From CAYWNA01 sp964459305 (GTDB taxonomy: Bacteria > Planctomycetota > Planctomycetia > Pirellulales > Pirellulaceae), in assembly GCA_964459305.1 (NCBI GenBank), contig CAYWNA010000234.1, forward strand, positions 1-21,268: a stretch of DNA of 21,268 nt, written 5' to 3'. A program made the position numbers and the translations under genes. The first letter of the stretch is position 1; the number at the start of each line of letters is the position of its first letter. Below the pieces are notes generated by a model, which worked only from the letters and a program-made list of their open reading frames with translations, did no database searches and had not been told where the DNA came from. Positions 9,498-16,271 of the stretch are shown here, in pieces.

Positions 9498-11357
9498 TTA
9501 CGACTTCACGCCCACAGGTACGTCAGCCGGGTCGATCAGCATGACCGGTTTACCGGAGTCTTCCGAGGGGCGTTCCAAAACGGCATCGATCAAATAGTAG
9601 AACAATCTTCGCAACGGCTCCGGCTCGATTTCATCGGCGACCGCCTGCGCACGCTCCTGATGCTTGTCGACCAAACGATAAGCTTTGTCGAAAACACCAG
9701 CGTCGCGGTACAACTGCCGGACTCGGTTGATGCGATTCGGGGTCGATCGGGGATCGTCGTAGACCAGCGAAACCAATTCGTCTTGACCGTTCTTCGGCAG
9801 CGCCTCCAAAGCGAGTGCCAACAACACCGTCGGCCGACCAGCCAACGCATCTCCGCCGGCCATTAGCTTGTTGTAATCGTCGTCTTGCCAATCGTGCAAG
9901 TCATTCAGAATCTGGAATGCCACGCCGAGACTCCGAGCAAACTGCTTGAACGGTTGCACGTAACAATCCGCGGGGCCGGCCAGGCGAGCGCCCGTCAGCA
10001 AAGCCGCCTCGAATGCCGGTGCCGTCTTCAGTGCGTAGATTTTTAGCGCGTCGATCGGTCGCAAACGCATGTCCCGCGAATCTCGCCAGACCAACTCCGC
10101 ACCTTGTCCTTCGGCCAGCTTCTTGTGGGCTCCCGCCAGGCAATCCAGTACGTCCGCCGCCGTCTCCGCGCCCAAACTCCTGGCTTCGTGACTGACCAGA
10201 CGATATCCCATGCCGATCATATAGTCGCCCACGTTGATGGCAGTCGGCGTTCCGTATTTTCGGTGAAGGGTCTTGTTGCCGTAACGGTATCGATCGTCGT
10301 CCTCGATGTCGTCATGTACCAGCGATGCCTTGTGGAACGTCTCGATCGACAGGGCCACCCGCTTCACAGCGTCGGGAAACGCCTCCACGTGTACGGCGCC
10401 GTCGTGCTGCGTGCCTTTGGCGCCGGTCAAGGCGTCATACACTGCCAGGGTAATGAAGGGCCGCGAGTACTTGCCGCCTTTCGACAGGAAGTCATAGGCG
10501 ACGGTTTCCGTCGCCGCGATCGGATCCAATGCCCCCAGACCCTGACCGTTGATCTCGGACAGTCGTGGTCCGCTGCGCACGCGCGCAGCCAGTCGCTCCA
10601 ATTCGTCAGCCTTGAAAATGTTCGCCGCAGCCCGCATCAAATGCAGGTACGTGCGTGTTTGCTGCCCCGGTTGTCCCTGCCTGGCAAGGATCATGTCCTT
10701 CACCCAGTCCTCGTCGACCGAGGTGGTGCAGCAGTCGGAGGAGAGAAGCGGTACGGCCATGCATGGGATGCCTGCCAGCAGTATCTTGTCAATGGCTTTC
10801 TCCAGGACATTCAGACACGCAACGCCGACGATCGCATCCGCGTAGCCGCTGACGATCATCTTCAGTACAATGGGCGAGCCCTCCGCCACCAGCACCTTGT
10901 AGTCCATGTCTTCGGCGGTGGTCTGGAGATTCGCAATCTCGCACGCCCCGCACTTCCTGCAGTCCAGCCCAAACTCGTCGTATTCTGCGGGGCACTCGTC
11001 AGGTTGTCTCAGGCAGTGTGGCAGAAGGCAGAGTCGGCGCGATGGCGGTATGGCTGCCACCTGGTCGCGCCAGAACTCCGACGCCAACATGACCATGGTC
11101 CAGCCCGCGTAGCCTTCGGGCAGCCCAAGGTCGTCGAGCATTGCGCGGGCAATTCGTTCCATCTCGGCCCGGGTGAGCGGATTGGACTTGTCCAGTCGCT
11201 GTGCGACTTCGATGCACCGGTCTCGAATGCGATCGCGCAGGGAACGCTCTGGGGGCACGACTTTCAAGTGCCCCGACTTGCGATGTCCGAGATCTTGCTG
11301 CTCGGCAGGAATATCGGTCGTTTCAGGCAATTGGCCCGACTCACTGATGAACGTCAA
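9498..11357 (-). CDS. DUF116 domain fused to a polyprenyl synthetase
   Basis: A 619-residue two-part protein. Residues about 60-225 match DUF116: a cysteine cluster C110, C115, C122, C133, C136, C139, then VAEGSP, GVACLNVLEKA and a late C209-C210, likely metal or Fe-S binding. Residues about 280-600 are an isoprenyl diphosphate synthase, which condenses isopentenyl diphosphate onto allylic diphosphates. It has GGKYSRP (294-300), the first Asp-rich motif DDIED (349-353), and a second motif NDLHD (485-489) in which the usual first Asp is Asn. The start is TTG at 11357: GAGGA lies seven bases upstream and no ATG is better placed. Chain length and product are unknown. The fusion may be planctomycete-specific; that is inference. 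It is convergent with the SDR gene. Confidence 0.88.
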   Translation of the reverse strand: MTFISESGQLPETTDIPAEQQDLGHRKSGHLKVVPPERSLRDRIRDRCIEVAQRLDKSNPLTRAEMERIARAMLDDLGLPEGYAGWTMVMLASEFWRDQVAAIPPSRRLCLLPHCLRQPDECPAEYDEFGLDCRKCGACEIANLQTTAEDMDYKVLVAEGSPIVLKMIVSGYADAIVGVACLNVLEKAIDKILLAGIPCMAVPLLSSDCCTTSVDEDWVKDMILARQGQPGQQTRTYLHLMRAAANIFKADELERLAARVRSGPRLSEINGQGLGALDPIAATETVAYDFLSKGGKYSRPFITLAVYDALTGAKGTQHDGAVHVEAFPDAVKRVALSIETFHKASLVHDDIEDDDRYRYGNKTLHRKYGTPTAINVGDYMIGMGYRLVSHEARSLGAETAADVLDCLAGAHKKLAEGQGAELVWRDSRDMRLRPIDALKIYALKTAPAFEAALLTGARLAGPADCYVQPFKQFARSLGVAFQILNDLHDWQDDDYNKLMAGGDALAGRPTVLLALALEALPKNGQDELVSLVYDDPRSTPNRINRVRQLYRDAGVFDKAYRLVDKHQERAQAVADEIEPEPLRRLFYYLIDAVLERPSEDSGKPVMLIDPADVPVGVKS

Positions 11358-11775
11358 GGTGCTATCCTCAAAGGCTTCGCTGTTGCGACACTGACTCGGA
11401 CGAGATGATAGGCCGTGGGGCGTCTCGGCCGGGAGTGAACGCCGCGAGGGTCGGTTGGCAGGGGAACACCATCATAACATAGGTTTCATTGGCAGAAAAC
11501 GAAAACCGGGCACATAGCCGGATTTACCACGATGTCCTATCAATTGTAGCCTCTCACATTGACGTTCCGCCAGCGGACACGCATAAAAGATCATCGATAA
11601 GTGGCGGATCGAAACCCCGTCCGCCATCAGTTCTACGGGGGCGCAGGAACGGGTTTGCGGGCGGCAAGGATCCGTTGACACAACTCGCAGGCGGATTCGC
11701 AAGAATTCAGGCGGACTACCCCCTCACCGCCTGAATTCTTGCGAATCCAGCTACAAACCGCTTCCTGCGCCCGTT
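11358..11775. other. intergenic region upstream of the prenyl synthetase gene
   Basis: These 418 bases contain no gene that I can support. Near the left end, in minus-strand orientation, a TTTCGT and TATGTT pair 17 bases apart around 11480-11510 could be the prenyl synthetase promoter; this is weak. The right third is filled by a nested inverted-repeat element listed separately. Confidence 0.5.
11639..11772. repeat. nested inverted-repeat element (REP- or MITE-like)
   Basis: An inner perfect 22-base inverted repeat has arms at 11693-11714 and 11727-11748 around a 12-base loop. Outside it, 19-base arms at 11639-11657 and 11754-11772 match at 17 of 19 positions. The spacers between outer and inner arms are unequal (35 bases left, 5 right), so the left side looks as if it gained or kept about 30 bases. 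There is no T-run, so a simple intrinsic terminator is unlikely. The right end lies next to the ferrochelatase stop codon. No transposase is nearby. Confidence 0.75.
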
Positions 11776-12807
11776 CTACGGAGGGGACGGGCGCCGAGGT
11801 ACGTAAGCGCAGCAGTCAGGGGGGCAGATGTCAGGGCTCGGACCAAGCCTTCCCAGAGCAGGCCGATCCGAATTCAGTGTGACTCGTTCTACGATCAACT
11901 CGCGTATCATCCTGATGAATCGTGGATGGGTACCCACGGTGGCGGCCCGGACCATGTTGATCCCCAGCCCGTCACACAACGTCTTAACTTCTACGTCCAA
12001 ATCGTAGAGAACTTCCAGGTGGTCGGAAAGGAAACCGATCGGCGCAATCACCACATCGTCAGGCCGGTTGTCCTCGTTGAGCGATTTGATGACGTCCCAG
12101 ACATCGGGCTCCAACCAGGGCTGGCTGGGAGGTCCACTTCGGCTTCGGTATGCTAGACAATACCGCTCGTGTCCCAGGCGACGGCTCACCAATTGGACGG
12201 TTTCCTTCAGTTGTTGCTCATACGCGCAGCTTTCTGCCATGGCCAGCGGGATGCTGTGGGCCGTGAATAGGATCGGCGTCTGCGAGATTCGCTCGGCGGG
12301 AATCTCTACCAGCGCTCGCCCCACGCACTCGGTGGTCGCTTCGATGAAGCCTGGATGATTGTAGAACACTCGTATCTTGTCGATTCGCGGTGCGCCAGTC
12401 CCCACCTCTGTTCGGGCGGACTCGATGTTCTCCTGGTACTGCCGACACCCCGAATACGAACTATAGGCGGACGTGACCCAGGCCAATGCTCGGACTACGC
12501 CATCAGCGCCCATCTGACGCACGGCGTCCGGCAGGAGAGGGTGCCAGTTGCGGTTGCCCCAATAAACCGGAAGGTTGATGCCCACCGATGAGAGTTCATC
12601 GCGCAGGGCGTCCATCAGCTTTCGAGTTTGGGCATTGATGGGACTCACACCGCCGAAGCGGTAGTAGTGCTCGGCGACCTCGACCAACCTCTCGTGCGGT
12701 ACGCGCTTGCCGCGAAGCACATTCTCCAGGAAAGGAACAACATCCTCTCGGGCTTCGGGGCCGCCGAAGCCGACAATGAGAATCGCATCGTAGGGGACAT
12801 CCAACAT
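11776..12807 (-). CDS. hemH: ferrochelatase (proto- or coproporphyrin ferrochelatase), probable [2Fe-2S] type
   Basis: A 343-residue enzyme that inserts ferrous iron into a porphyrin, the last or near-last step of haem synthesis. Signature blocks are GFGGPE (13-18), FGGVSPIN (51-58), YWGNRNW (82-88), SAYSSYSGC (113-121), the catalytic His in FTAHSIP (H184), and the SDHLEVLYD block with E265. C121 plus C328, C332 and C333 near the C-terminus resemble the four-cysteine [2Fe-2S] site described for actinobacterial and some other bacterial ferrochelatases. Actinobacterial-like features such as SYSGCRQY leave open a coproporphyrin substrate. The ATG at 12807 fits homologue N-termini; a GTG at 12843 in the same frame would add 12 residues. 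The C-terminal few residues run into the flank of the inverted-repeat element. tRNA-Glu lies 61 bases upstream on the same strand. Confidence 0.93.
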   Translation of the reverse strand: MLDVPYDAILIVGFGGPEAREDVVPFLENVLRGKRVPHERLVEVAEHYYRFGGVSPINAQTRKLMDALRDELSSVGINLPVYWGNRNWHPLLPDAVRQMGADGVVRALAWVTSAYSSYSGCRQYQENIESARTEVGTGAPRIDKIRVFYNHPGFIEATTECVGRALVEIPAERISQTPILFTAHSIPLAMAESCAYEQQLKETVQLVSRRLGHERYCLAYRSRSGPPSQPWLEPDVWDVIKSLNEDNRPDDVVIAPIGFLSDHLEVLYDLDVEVKTLCDGLGINMVRAATVGTHPRFIRMIRELIVERVTLNSDRPALGRLGPSPDICPPDCCAYVPRRPSPP

Positions 12808-12868
12808 GCCGCCAGTCGTGGTGCCAGGGTAATACTGCAGCACCTGGCGAAGTGAAAGAAACGAGAAG

Positions 12869-12941
12869 TGACCCCGACGGGACTCGAACCCGTGTTGCCG
12901 GCGTGAAAGGCCGGAGTCCTAGACCGCTAGACGACGGGGCC
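12869..12941 (-). tRNA. tRNA-Glu (UUC)
   Basis: A 73-base cloverleaf on the minus strand. The acceptor stem GGCCCCG pairs with CGGGGTC, with A as discriminator. The anticodon stem CCGGC/GCCGG holds the loop CTTTCAC with anticodon TTC (12905-12907). The T-arm is ACGGG-TTCGAGT-CCCGT. CCA is not encoded. It stands directly upstream of the ferrochelatase gene on the same strand. Confidence 0.97.
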
Positions 12942-12985
12942 CTAAAAGGAGTGCGCCAACATGCGGCAATTCCAGAACGACAAAG

Positions 12986-13014
12986 GTATAATACGTGTCA
13001 CTCGGATTCGTCAA
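12986..13014 (-). promoter_or_regulatory. candidate sigma70-type promoter for tRNA-Glu
   Basis: In minus-strand orientation TTGACG (13009-13014) and TTATAC (12986-12991) are 17 bases apart; an overlapping TATTAT would give a spacing of 15. Transcription would start near 12979, about 38 bases before the tRNA. Read-through could also serve the ferrochelatase gene. Confidence 0.55.
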
Positions 13015-13153
13015 GTGGTATTGCCACCAAGGCAGTGCCAATCGGGCGTGTAGACCGACCTTGCATCGCGAAAAAAGGGAGCGGGCCTAGGCCGACTAGC
13101 AACAGGATGGCACAGAGGACGTTGTGGCGGGAGCAAGCAGCGGACGGACTGTG

Positions 13154-13375
13154 TCAGCTTTCACTTGCCGCTTCTTTGGTGGGGCTGGCAGATTCTCTGC
13201 TCTGAGCCATTTCATTACGCTTGATGGCCTCGTAGACCTCGCGGCGATGAACGGGCACTTCCTTCGGTGCCTCCACGCCCAGTCGGACCTTGTCCCCGCG
13301 GATCTCCACGACCACGATGGTAATGTCATTGTCGATGACAATGCTCTCGTTCTTCTTGCGAGACAAAACCAACAT
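13154..13375 (-). CDS. csrA: carbon storage regulator CsrA
   Basis: A 73-residue RNA-binding post-transcriptional regulator, active as a dimer that binds GGA motifs near ribosome binding sites. It opens with the typical MLVLSRKKNESIVI. GVEAPKEVPVHRREVYEAI (33-51) includes the conserved RNA-contacting R44. The C-terminal ~20 residues are a Ser/Ala/Glu-rich tail. The ATG at 13375 is clear: AAGGA (13384-13388 on the complementary strand) lies eight bases before it. No fliW or flagellin gene is nearby. It is divergent from nuoI. The leader carries a hairpin that presents GGA, suggesting autoregulation (separate entry). Confidence 0.97.
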   Translation of the reverse strand: MLVLSRKKNESIVIDNDITIVVVEIRGDKVRLGVEAPKEVPVHRREVYEAIKRNEMAQSRESASPTKEAASES

Positions 13376-13400
13376 GACGTCATTCCTTTGTGTGCTGCCC

Positions 13401-13416
13401 GATCCTTCCAAGGATC
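13401..13416 (-). promoter_or_regulatory. predicted CsrA-binding hairpin in the csrA leader
   Basis: On the csrA mRNA strand GATCCT and AGGATC form a 6-bp stem around the tetraloop TGGA. A GGA core in a hairpin loop is the known CsrA recognition form. It lies about 26-41 bases before the csrA start codon and about 20 bases from the second GGA in the Shine-Dalgarno AAAGGA, a layout that suits a CsrA dimer bridging both sites. Confidence 0.5.
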
Positions 13417-13526
13417 AGAGCATTGGCAATTCCCGGCCGCGTCCTCGCGGAGGCAGGCAACCGGGTACCGAGGTGAATCGGCACTCCGACCCCGCGGTCG
13501 GACGCGCACTGTTCCACCTTCAATCC

Positions 13527-13554
13527 ACTCTACGCGAGTACAGTGCCGAGTCAA
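13527..13554 (-). promoter_or_regulatory. candidate sigma70-type promoter for csrA
   Basis: In minus-strand orientation TTGACT (13549-13554) and TAGAGT (13527-13532) are 16 bases apart. This predicts a leader of about 145 bases, which would include the hairpins at 13485-13502 and 13401-13416. Confidence 0.5.
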
Positions 13555-13684
13555 GCGCGAGCCATTAGCCCCATTGGGTTTTTGAGCAATATTTCGCTGG
13601 CATCTGGCATACGATTACTACGGTTGTTTCAACCGTCATGTTCGATAAGGTTTGCCACTTGCTCGCCTTCGGCCGGCGGCATGG

Positions 13685-13712
13685 TTGCAGACGATGCGAC
13701 CCTGCCTATAAT
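13685..13712 (+). promoter_or_regulatory. sigma70-type promoter for the nuo group
   Basis: TTGCAG (13685-13690) and a perfect TATAAT (13707-13712) are 16 bases apart. Transcription would begin near 13719, giving a leader of about 59 bases before nuoI. This is the best promoter match in the window. Confidence 0.65.
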
Positions 13713-13777
13713 TCACTTCATTGTCACCCTAGTCGCCCTAAACTGAAGAGAATTGGGACATTTGGGATACATAAACG

Positions 13778-14305
13778 ATGCTGAATTGGTTCCGCAACAT
13801 CGGCGTTGCCGTCTCGACAGTCGCCCGCGGTATGTGGGTGACTGTGAGTTACTGGTTTGCTACATACAGGAAGGGAAGGGGTACATTTACCCAGATTTAC
13901 GAGTATCCAGAGAAGCCTGTTCCGGTTTCGGCCCGTTATAGGGGGTTCCATCGGTACGATTTGACAACATGTATTGCCTGCGATGCTTGTGCGAAAGCTT
14001 GTCCGGTGGATTGCATCTACATCGGCAAGGAGCGCGTCGTGGGCGGCAAAGGGTTCCGGATTACTGGCTACGCGATCGACTATTCCAAGTGCATTTTCTG
14101 TGCGCTCTGCGTTGAGCCTTGCCCGGTGGACTGCATCTTTATGGGGGCGACGCATGATCTGAGCTGCTACAGCCGCGACGGTTGTATTGTGGATTTCGCG
14201 CGTATGCCGCTCGATGTCGCCTGGGGGCGAGCGACCCTGAATCCCACCGCGGTGGCCCAGTCGAAAGTGATTTCTGATCCGGTTCACGGTGGCCCCAACT
14301 CTTGA
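13778..14305 (+). CDS. nuoI: NADH-quinone oxidoreductase subunit I
   Basis: A 175-residue complex I subunit that carries two [4Fe-4S] clusters and passes electrons along the peripheral arm toward quinone. The two ferredoxin motifs are CIACDACAKACPVDC (65-79) and CIFCALCVEPCPVDC (105-119). Clusters would be bound by C65, C68, C71 with C115, and C105, C108, C111 with C75. The N-terminal ~60 residues are the usual membrane-proximal extension. It is the first gene after a strong promoter. In the canonical nuo order nuoI follows nuoH, but here it stands alone ahead of a DUF2203 gene and nuoA. The Shine-Dalgarno is weak (GGGA about ten bases upstream). Confidence 0.96.
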   Translation: MLNWFRNIGVAVSTVARGMWVTVSYWFATYRKGRGTFTQIYEYPEKPVPVSARYRGFHRYDLTTCIACDACAKACPVDCIYIGKERVVGGKGFRITGYAIDYSKCIFCALCVEPCPVDCIFMGATHDLSCYSRDGCIVDFARMPLDVAWGRATLNPTAVAQSKVISDPVHGGPNS

Positions 14306-14355
14306 TTTCCGCGTGTTTTGGCGCAGCAGCCAAATTCCGAGTCTGAGTTCTCAGG

Positions 14356-14361
14356 TACAAT
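14356..14361 (+). promoter_or_regulatory. possible -10 element upstream of the DUF2203 gene
   Basis: TACAAT at 14356-14361 lies in the 98-base gap after nuoI, about 40 bases before the DUF2203 start. No good -35 is seen. A small hairpin (TTTGGC pairing with GCCAAA) lies just upstream near 14313-14330. Internal initiation is possible but weakly supported. Confidence 0.25.
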
Positions 14362-14403
14362 ACATAGCACACACGGTAAATATTCACTCAGAAGAACTTT
14401 GCC

Positions 14404-14877
14404 ATGCCCTTCAACCCTCAGTTGCGTACAAGATTGTTCACCATTGAAGAGGCAAACGCGACGCTCCCTTTGGTCCGTGCAATCACTTCGGATTTGGTGG
14501 GACTGTCACTGGATGTCGTTGATCGTCGTCAGCGTCTGTCTCAGTTGACGGCGGGACGCAACTTGCAGTCAGGCGATCCTTACGACGAGGAGTTGGCACA
14601 GATCGCCGAAGAGCTGCAGAAGGACGAGACGCGTGTCCGTGAGTACGTCGACGAACTCAAAGAGCTGGGCGTTGAGCCCAAGGGGCTCACGGAAGGCTTG
14701 GTCGATTTCCCGTCGATGATGGATGGCCGTCTGGTCTATCTGTGCTGGAAACTGGGTGAGGAGGAGGTCGCGTATTGGCACGAACGGGATGCGGGATTTG
14801 CAGGCCGCCAGCCGCTGCTTGCGGAGAGCGCGGTGGACGGCGGATCGCCCGAGGCCGATCACCCATTCGCGTCGTAG
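14404..14877 (+). CDS. DUF2203 family protein
   Basis: A 157-residue soluble protein of unknown function. It matches DUF2203: an N-terminal LFTIEEANATLPLVRAI (11-27), a central helical, charge-rich stretch, then the diagnostic GLVDFPSMMDGRLVYLCWKL, a GEEEVAYWHE block and GFAGRQPL. No transmembrane segment or signal peptide is seen. It lies between nuoI and nuoA on the same strand, 98 bases from each, so it may be co-transcribed with the complex I genes. A role in complex I assembly is possible but rests on position only. The C-terminal ~20 residues are variable and low in complexity. Confidence 0.88.
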   Translation: MPFNPQLRTRLFTIEEANATLPLVRAITSDLVGLSLDVVDRRQRLSQLTAGRNLQSGDPYDEELAQIAEELQKDETRVREYVDELKELGVEPKGLTEGLVDFPSMMDGRLVYLCWKLGEEEVAYWHERDAGFAGRQPLLAESAVDGGSPEADHPFAS

Positions 14878-14901
14878 CCCGTTTTCTCCCATTGGCCATG
14901 G

Positions 14902-14929
14902 TTTTCTGGTTGGAATGTTGTGGTACACT
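14902..14929 (+). promoter_or_regulatory. possible promoter upstream of nuoA
   Basis: TTTTCT (14902-14907) and TACACT (14924-14929) are 16 bases apart in the 98-base gap before nuoA. The -35 is a weak match. It would give a leader of about 40 bases. Confidence 0.25.
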
Positions 14930-14975
14930 CTAGCTTAACAATCCGCATTGATTTCGCCCCATATAGAGTACTCAG

Positions 14976-15659
14976 ATGTCAGCGGCCCACGCTTCTTCTT
15001 TAGGTATCGTTGCCTACTTGGCTCTATTTACCACAGTAGGCCTGGCTTTTCTGTTTGTGAGCTTGTTGATTGGGCGTTTCTTCCGTCCGTCGGATCCCAC
15101 TCAGCAGAAAAAGGAAACCTATGAGTGCGGCGAGCCGGCGATCGGATCCTCGTACGTTCAGTTCGACTTGCGCTTCTATGTCGTCGCTTTGCTGTTCATT
15201 ATTTTTGACGTCGAGGTCGCTTTCTTCTTTCCGTGGGCTACGGTGTTTGGCAAAACCACAAACATGGCAGATACTCGCCTGGAGGTCGTCAAGGACGCCA
15301 GCGAAGGTGAAGTTGCGCTGACGAAGCAGGCCAAATATCTCTACCAGGAAATGGGTGTCCAAGATCCAAAAGTGCCCCAGACGATTCCCTCGACACTCAG
15401 AGGCAAAGTCGACGAGAAGGCAGGTCCCAAGGAAAAGGCAACGGCGATCATCAGGCAGAGCTCGAAGCAGTTGGCGTGGGTAACCATCGTTGACATTTGT
15501 GTGTTTTTTGCCGTGCTCTTGGTCGGTTTCGCTTACGTCTGGAAACGAGGCGATTTGGACTGGGTGCGCGCCGTTGTGCGCGAGAACGGCGGACAGGCAC
15601 CAAGCGGCTCCGCGGCGGAGACGCTTTCAACAGCAGAAGGCCAAGCCGTATCGGCGTGA
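14976..15659 (+). CDS. nuoA: NADH-quinone oxidoreductase subunit A with a large internal insertion
   Basis: A 227-residue membrane subunit of complex I; the usual bacterial length is about 120-150. Three membrane segments are seen: about 10-33, 66-90 and 168-188. The family signature lies between and in the first two: YECGEPAIGSSYVQFDLRFY (49-68), then FIIFDVEVAFFFPWA (74-88). Between the second and third segments lie about 75 polar, charged residues (92-166) instead of a short loop, and about 30 extra residues follow the third segment. The reading frame is continuous, and the third segment with GDLDW is typical, so this is an insertion, not a frameshift. The next gene is nuoC, 68 bases downstream; nuoB is not between them. 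Confidence 0.93.
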   Translation: MSAAHASSLGIVAYLALFTTVGLAFLFVSLLIGRFFRPSDPTQQKKETYECGEPAIGSSYVQFDLRFYVVALLFIIFDVEVAFFFPWATVFGKTTNMADTRLEVVKDASEGEVALTKQAKYLYQEMGVQDPKVPQTIPSTLRGKVDEKAGPKEKATAIIRQSSKQLAWVTIVDICVFFAVLLVGFAYVWKRGDLDWVRAVVRENGGQAPSGSAAETLSTAEGQAVSA

Positions 15660-15727
15660 TGCGAGGCGATTCCCTTCTCTGGCTTGTTTTCATATTTTCG
15701 AAGGCAGAATCAAGCTGAGCCACTGCG

Positions 15728-16258
15728 ATGAGTGAACCGAATATACCTGACAGGCTGAAAGAGAAATTCGGCAGCGGCATCATTGGAGCGGATCCCGAGG
15801 CGATCGATCCCTGGATCGAAGTGTCGCCTGACGCGATCGTCGATGTCTGCCGATACTTGAAAGGCGAACCCGACCTGCAGTTCGACATGTGCAACTGCAT
15901 CAGCGGCGTGGATTTCCTCCACACCGACCCCAAGAAAGCGGAGAAGGCCGATTGGGAGCCGCACTTGGAGGTCGTCTATCACCTATCCAGCATTTCTCTA
16001 AAGAAGACGTTGGTGCTGAGGTTGAAGACATCGCGTTGGAAAGACGACCAGGATGGCCAGCTGCCGGAGGTTCCGTCGGTAAGCGGAGTCTGGACGACGG
16101 CCATCTGGCATGAACGCGAAGTGTTTGACCTGTGCGGCGTGCATTTTACGGGCCATCCCGATCTGCGGCGAATCCTGTGTCCGGAGGATTGGGTCGGCCA
16201 TCCGCTGCGCAAGGACTACGAAATGCCGCTGGAATATCACGGGATACGAGGACACTGA
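15728..16258 (+). CDS. nuoC: NADH-quinone oxidoreductase subunit C
   Basis: A 176-residue peripheral-arm subunit of complex I (30 kDa family). The diagnostic C-terminal block runs from WHEREVFDLCGVHFTGHPDL to RRILCPEDW, then GHPLRKDYEMPLEY. Length fits a standalone NuoC, not a NuoCD fusion. The start ATG at 15728 has only a poor Shine-Dalgarno. nuoD begins 13 bases after the stop, so the two are almost certainly translated from one transcript. Confidence 0.95.
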   Translation: MSEPNIPDRLKEKFGSGIIGADPEAIDPWIEVSPDAIVDVCRYLKGEPDLQFDMCNCISGVDFLHTDPKKAEKADWEPHLEVVYHLSSISLKKTLVLRLKTSRWKDDQDGQLPEVPSVSGVWTTAIWHEREVFDLCGVHFTGHPDLRRILCPEDWVGHPLRKDYEMPLEYHGIRGH

Positions 16259-16271
16259 CGCGAGGCTTTCG

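Larger units (their letters stand above)
13417..13777. other. divergent intergenic region between csrA and nuoI
   Basis: No gene is supported in these ~360 bases. It contains the csrA leader and promoter on one strand and the nuoI promoter on the other (separate entries). A perfect 7-bp hairpin with a 4-base loop lies at 13485-13502, inside the predicted csrA leader. Confidence 0.6.

Noticed and set aside
10104..11408. 434-codon plus-strand open frame opposite the DUF116-prenyl synthetase gene
   Set aside because: It is a high-GC shadow of a gene with clear catalytic motifs and has no family resemblance of its own.
13070..13105. T6 run after a GGCCTAGGCC palindrome downstream of csrA (minus strand)
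   Set aside because: The palindrome has no room for a loop and is separated from the T-run by several bases, so it does not make a convincing intrinsic terminator.
13376..13411. 12-residue N-terminal extension of csrA from a TTG
   Set aside because: CsrA proteins begin MLVLSR, and the real ATG has an AAGGA eight bases upstream; the TTG region is the predicted regulatory hairpin.
16110..16271. Upstream extension of the nuoD reading frame
   Set aside because: It overlaps nuoC in another frame and lacks NuoD similarity; ATG 16272 has a GAGG at the right spacing.
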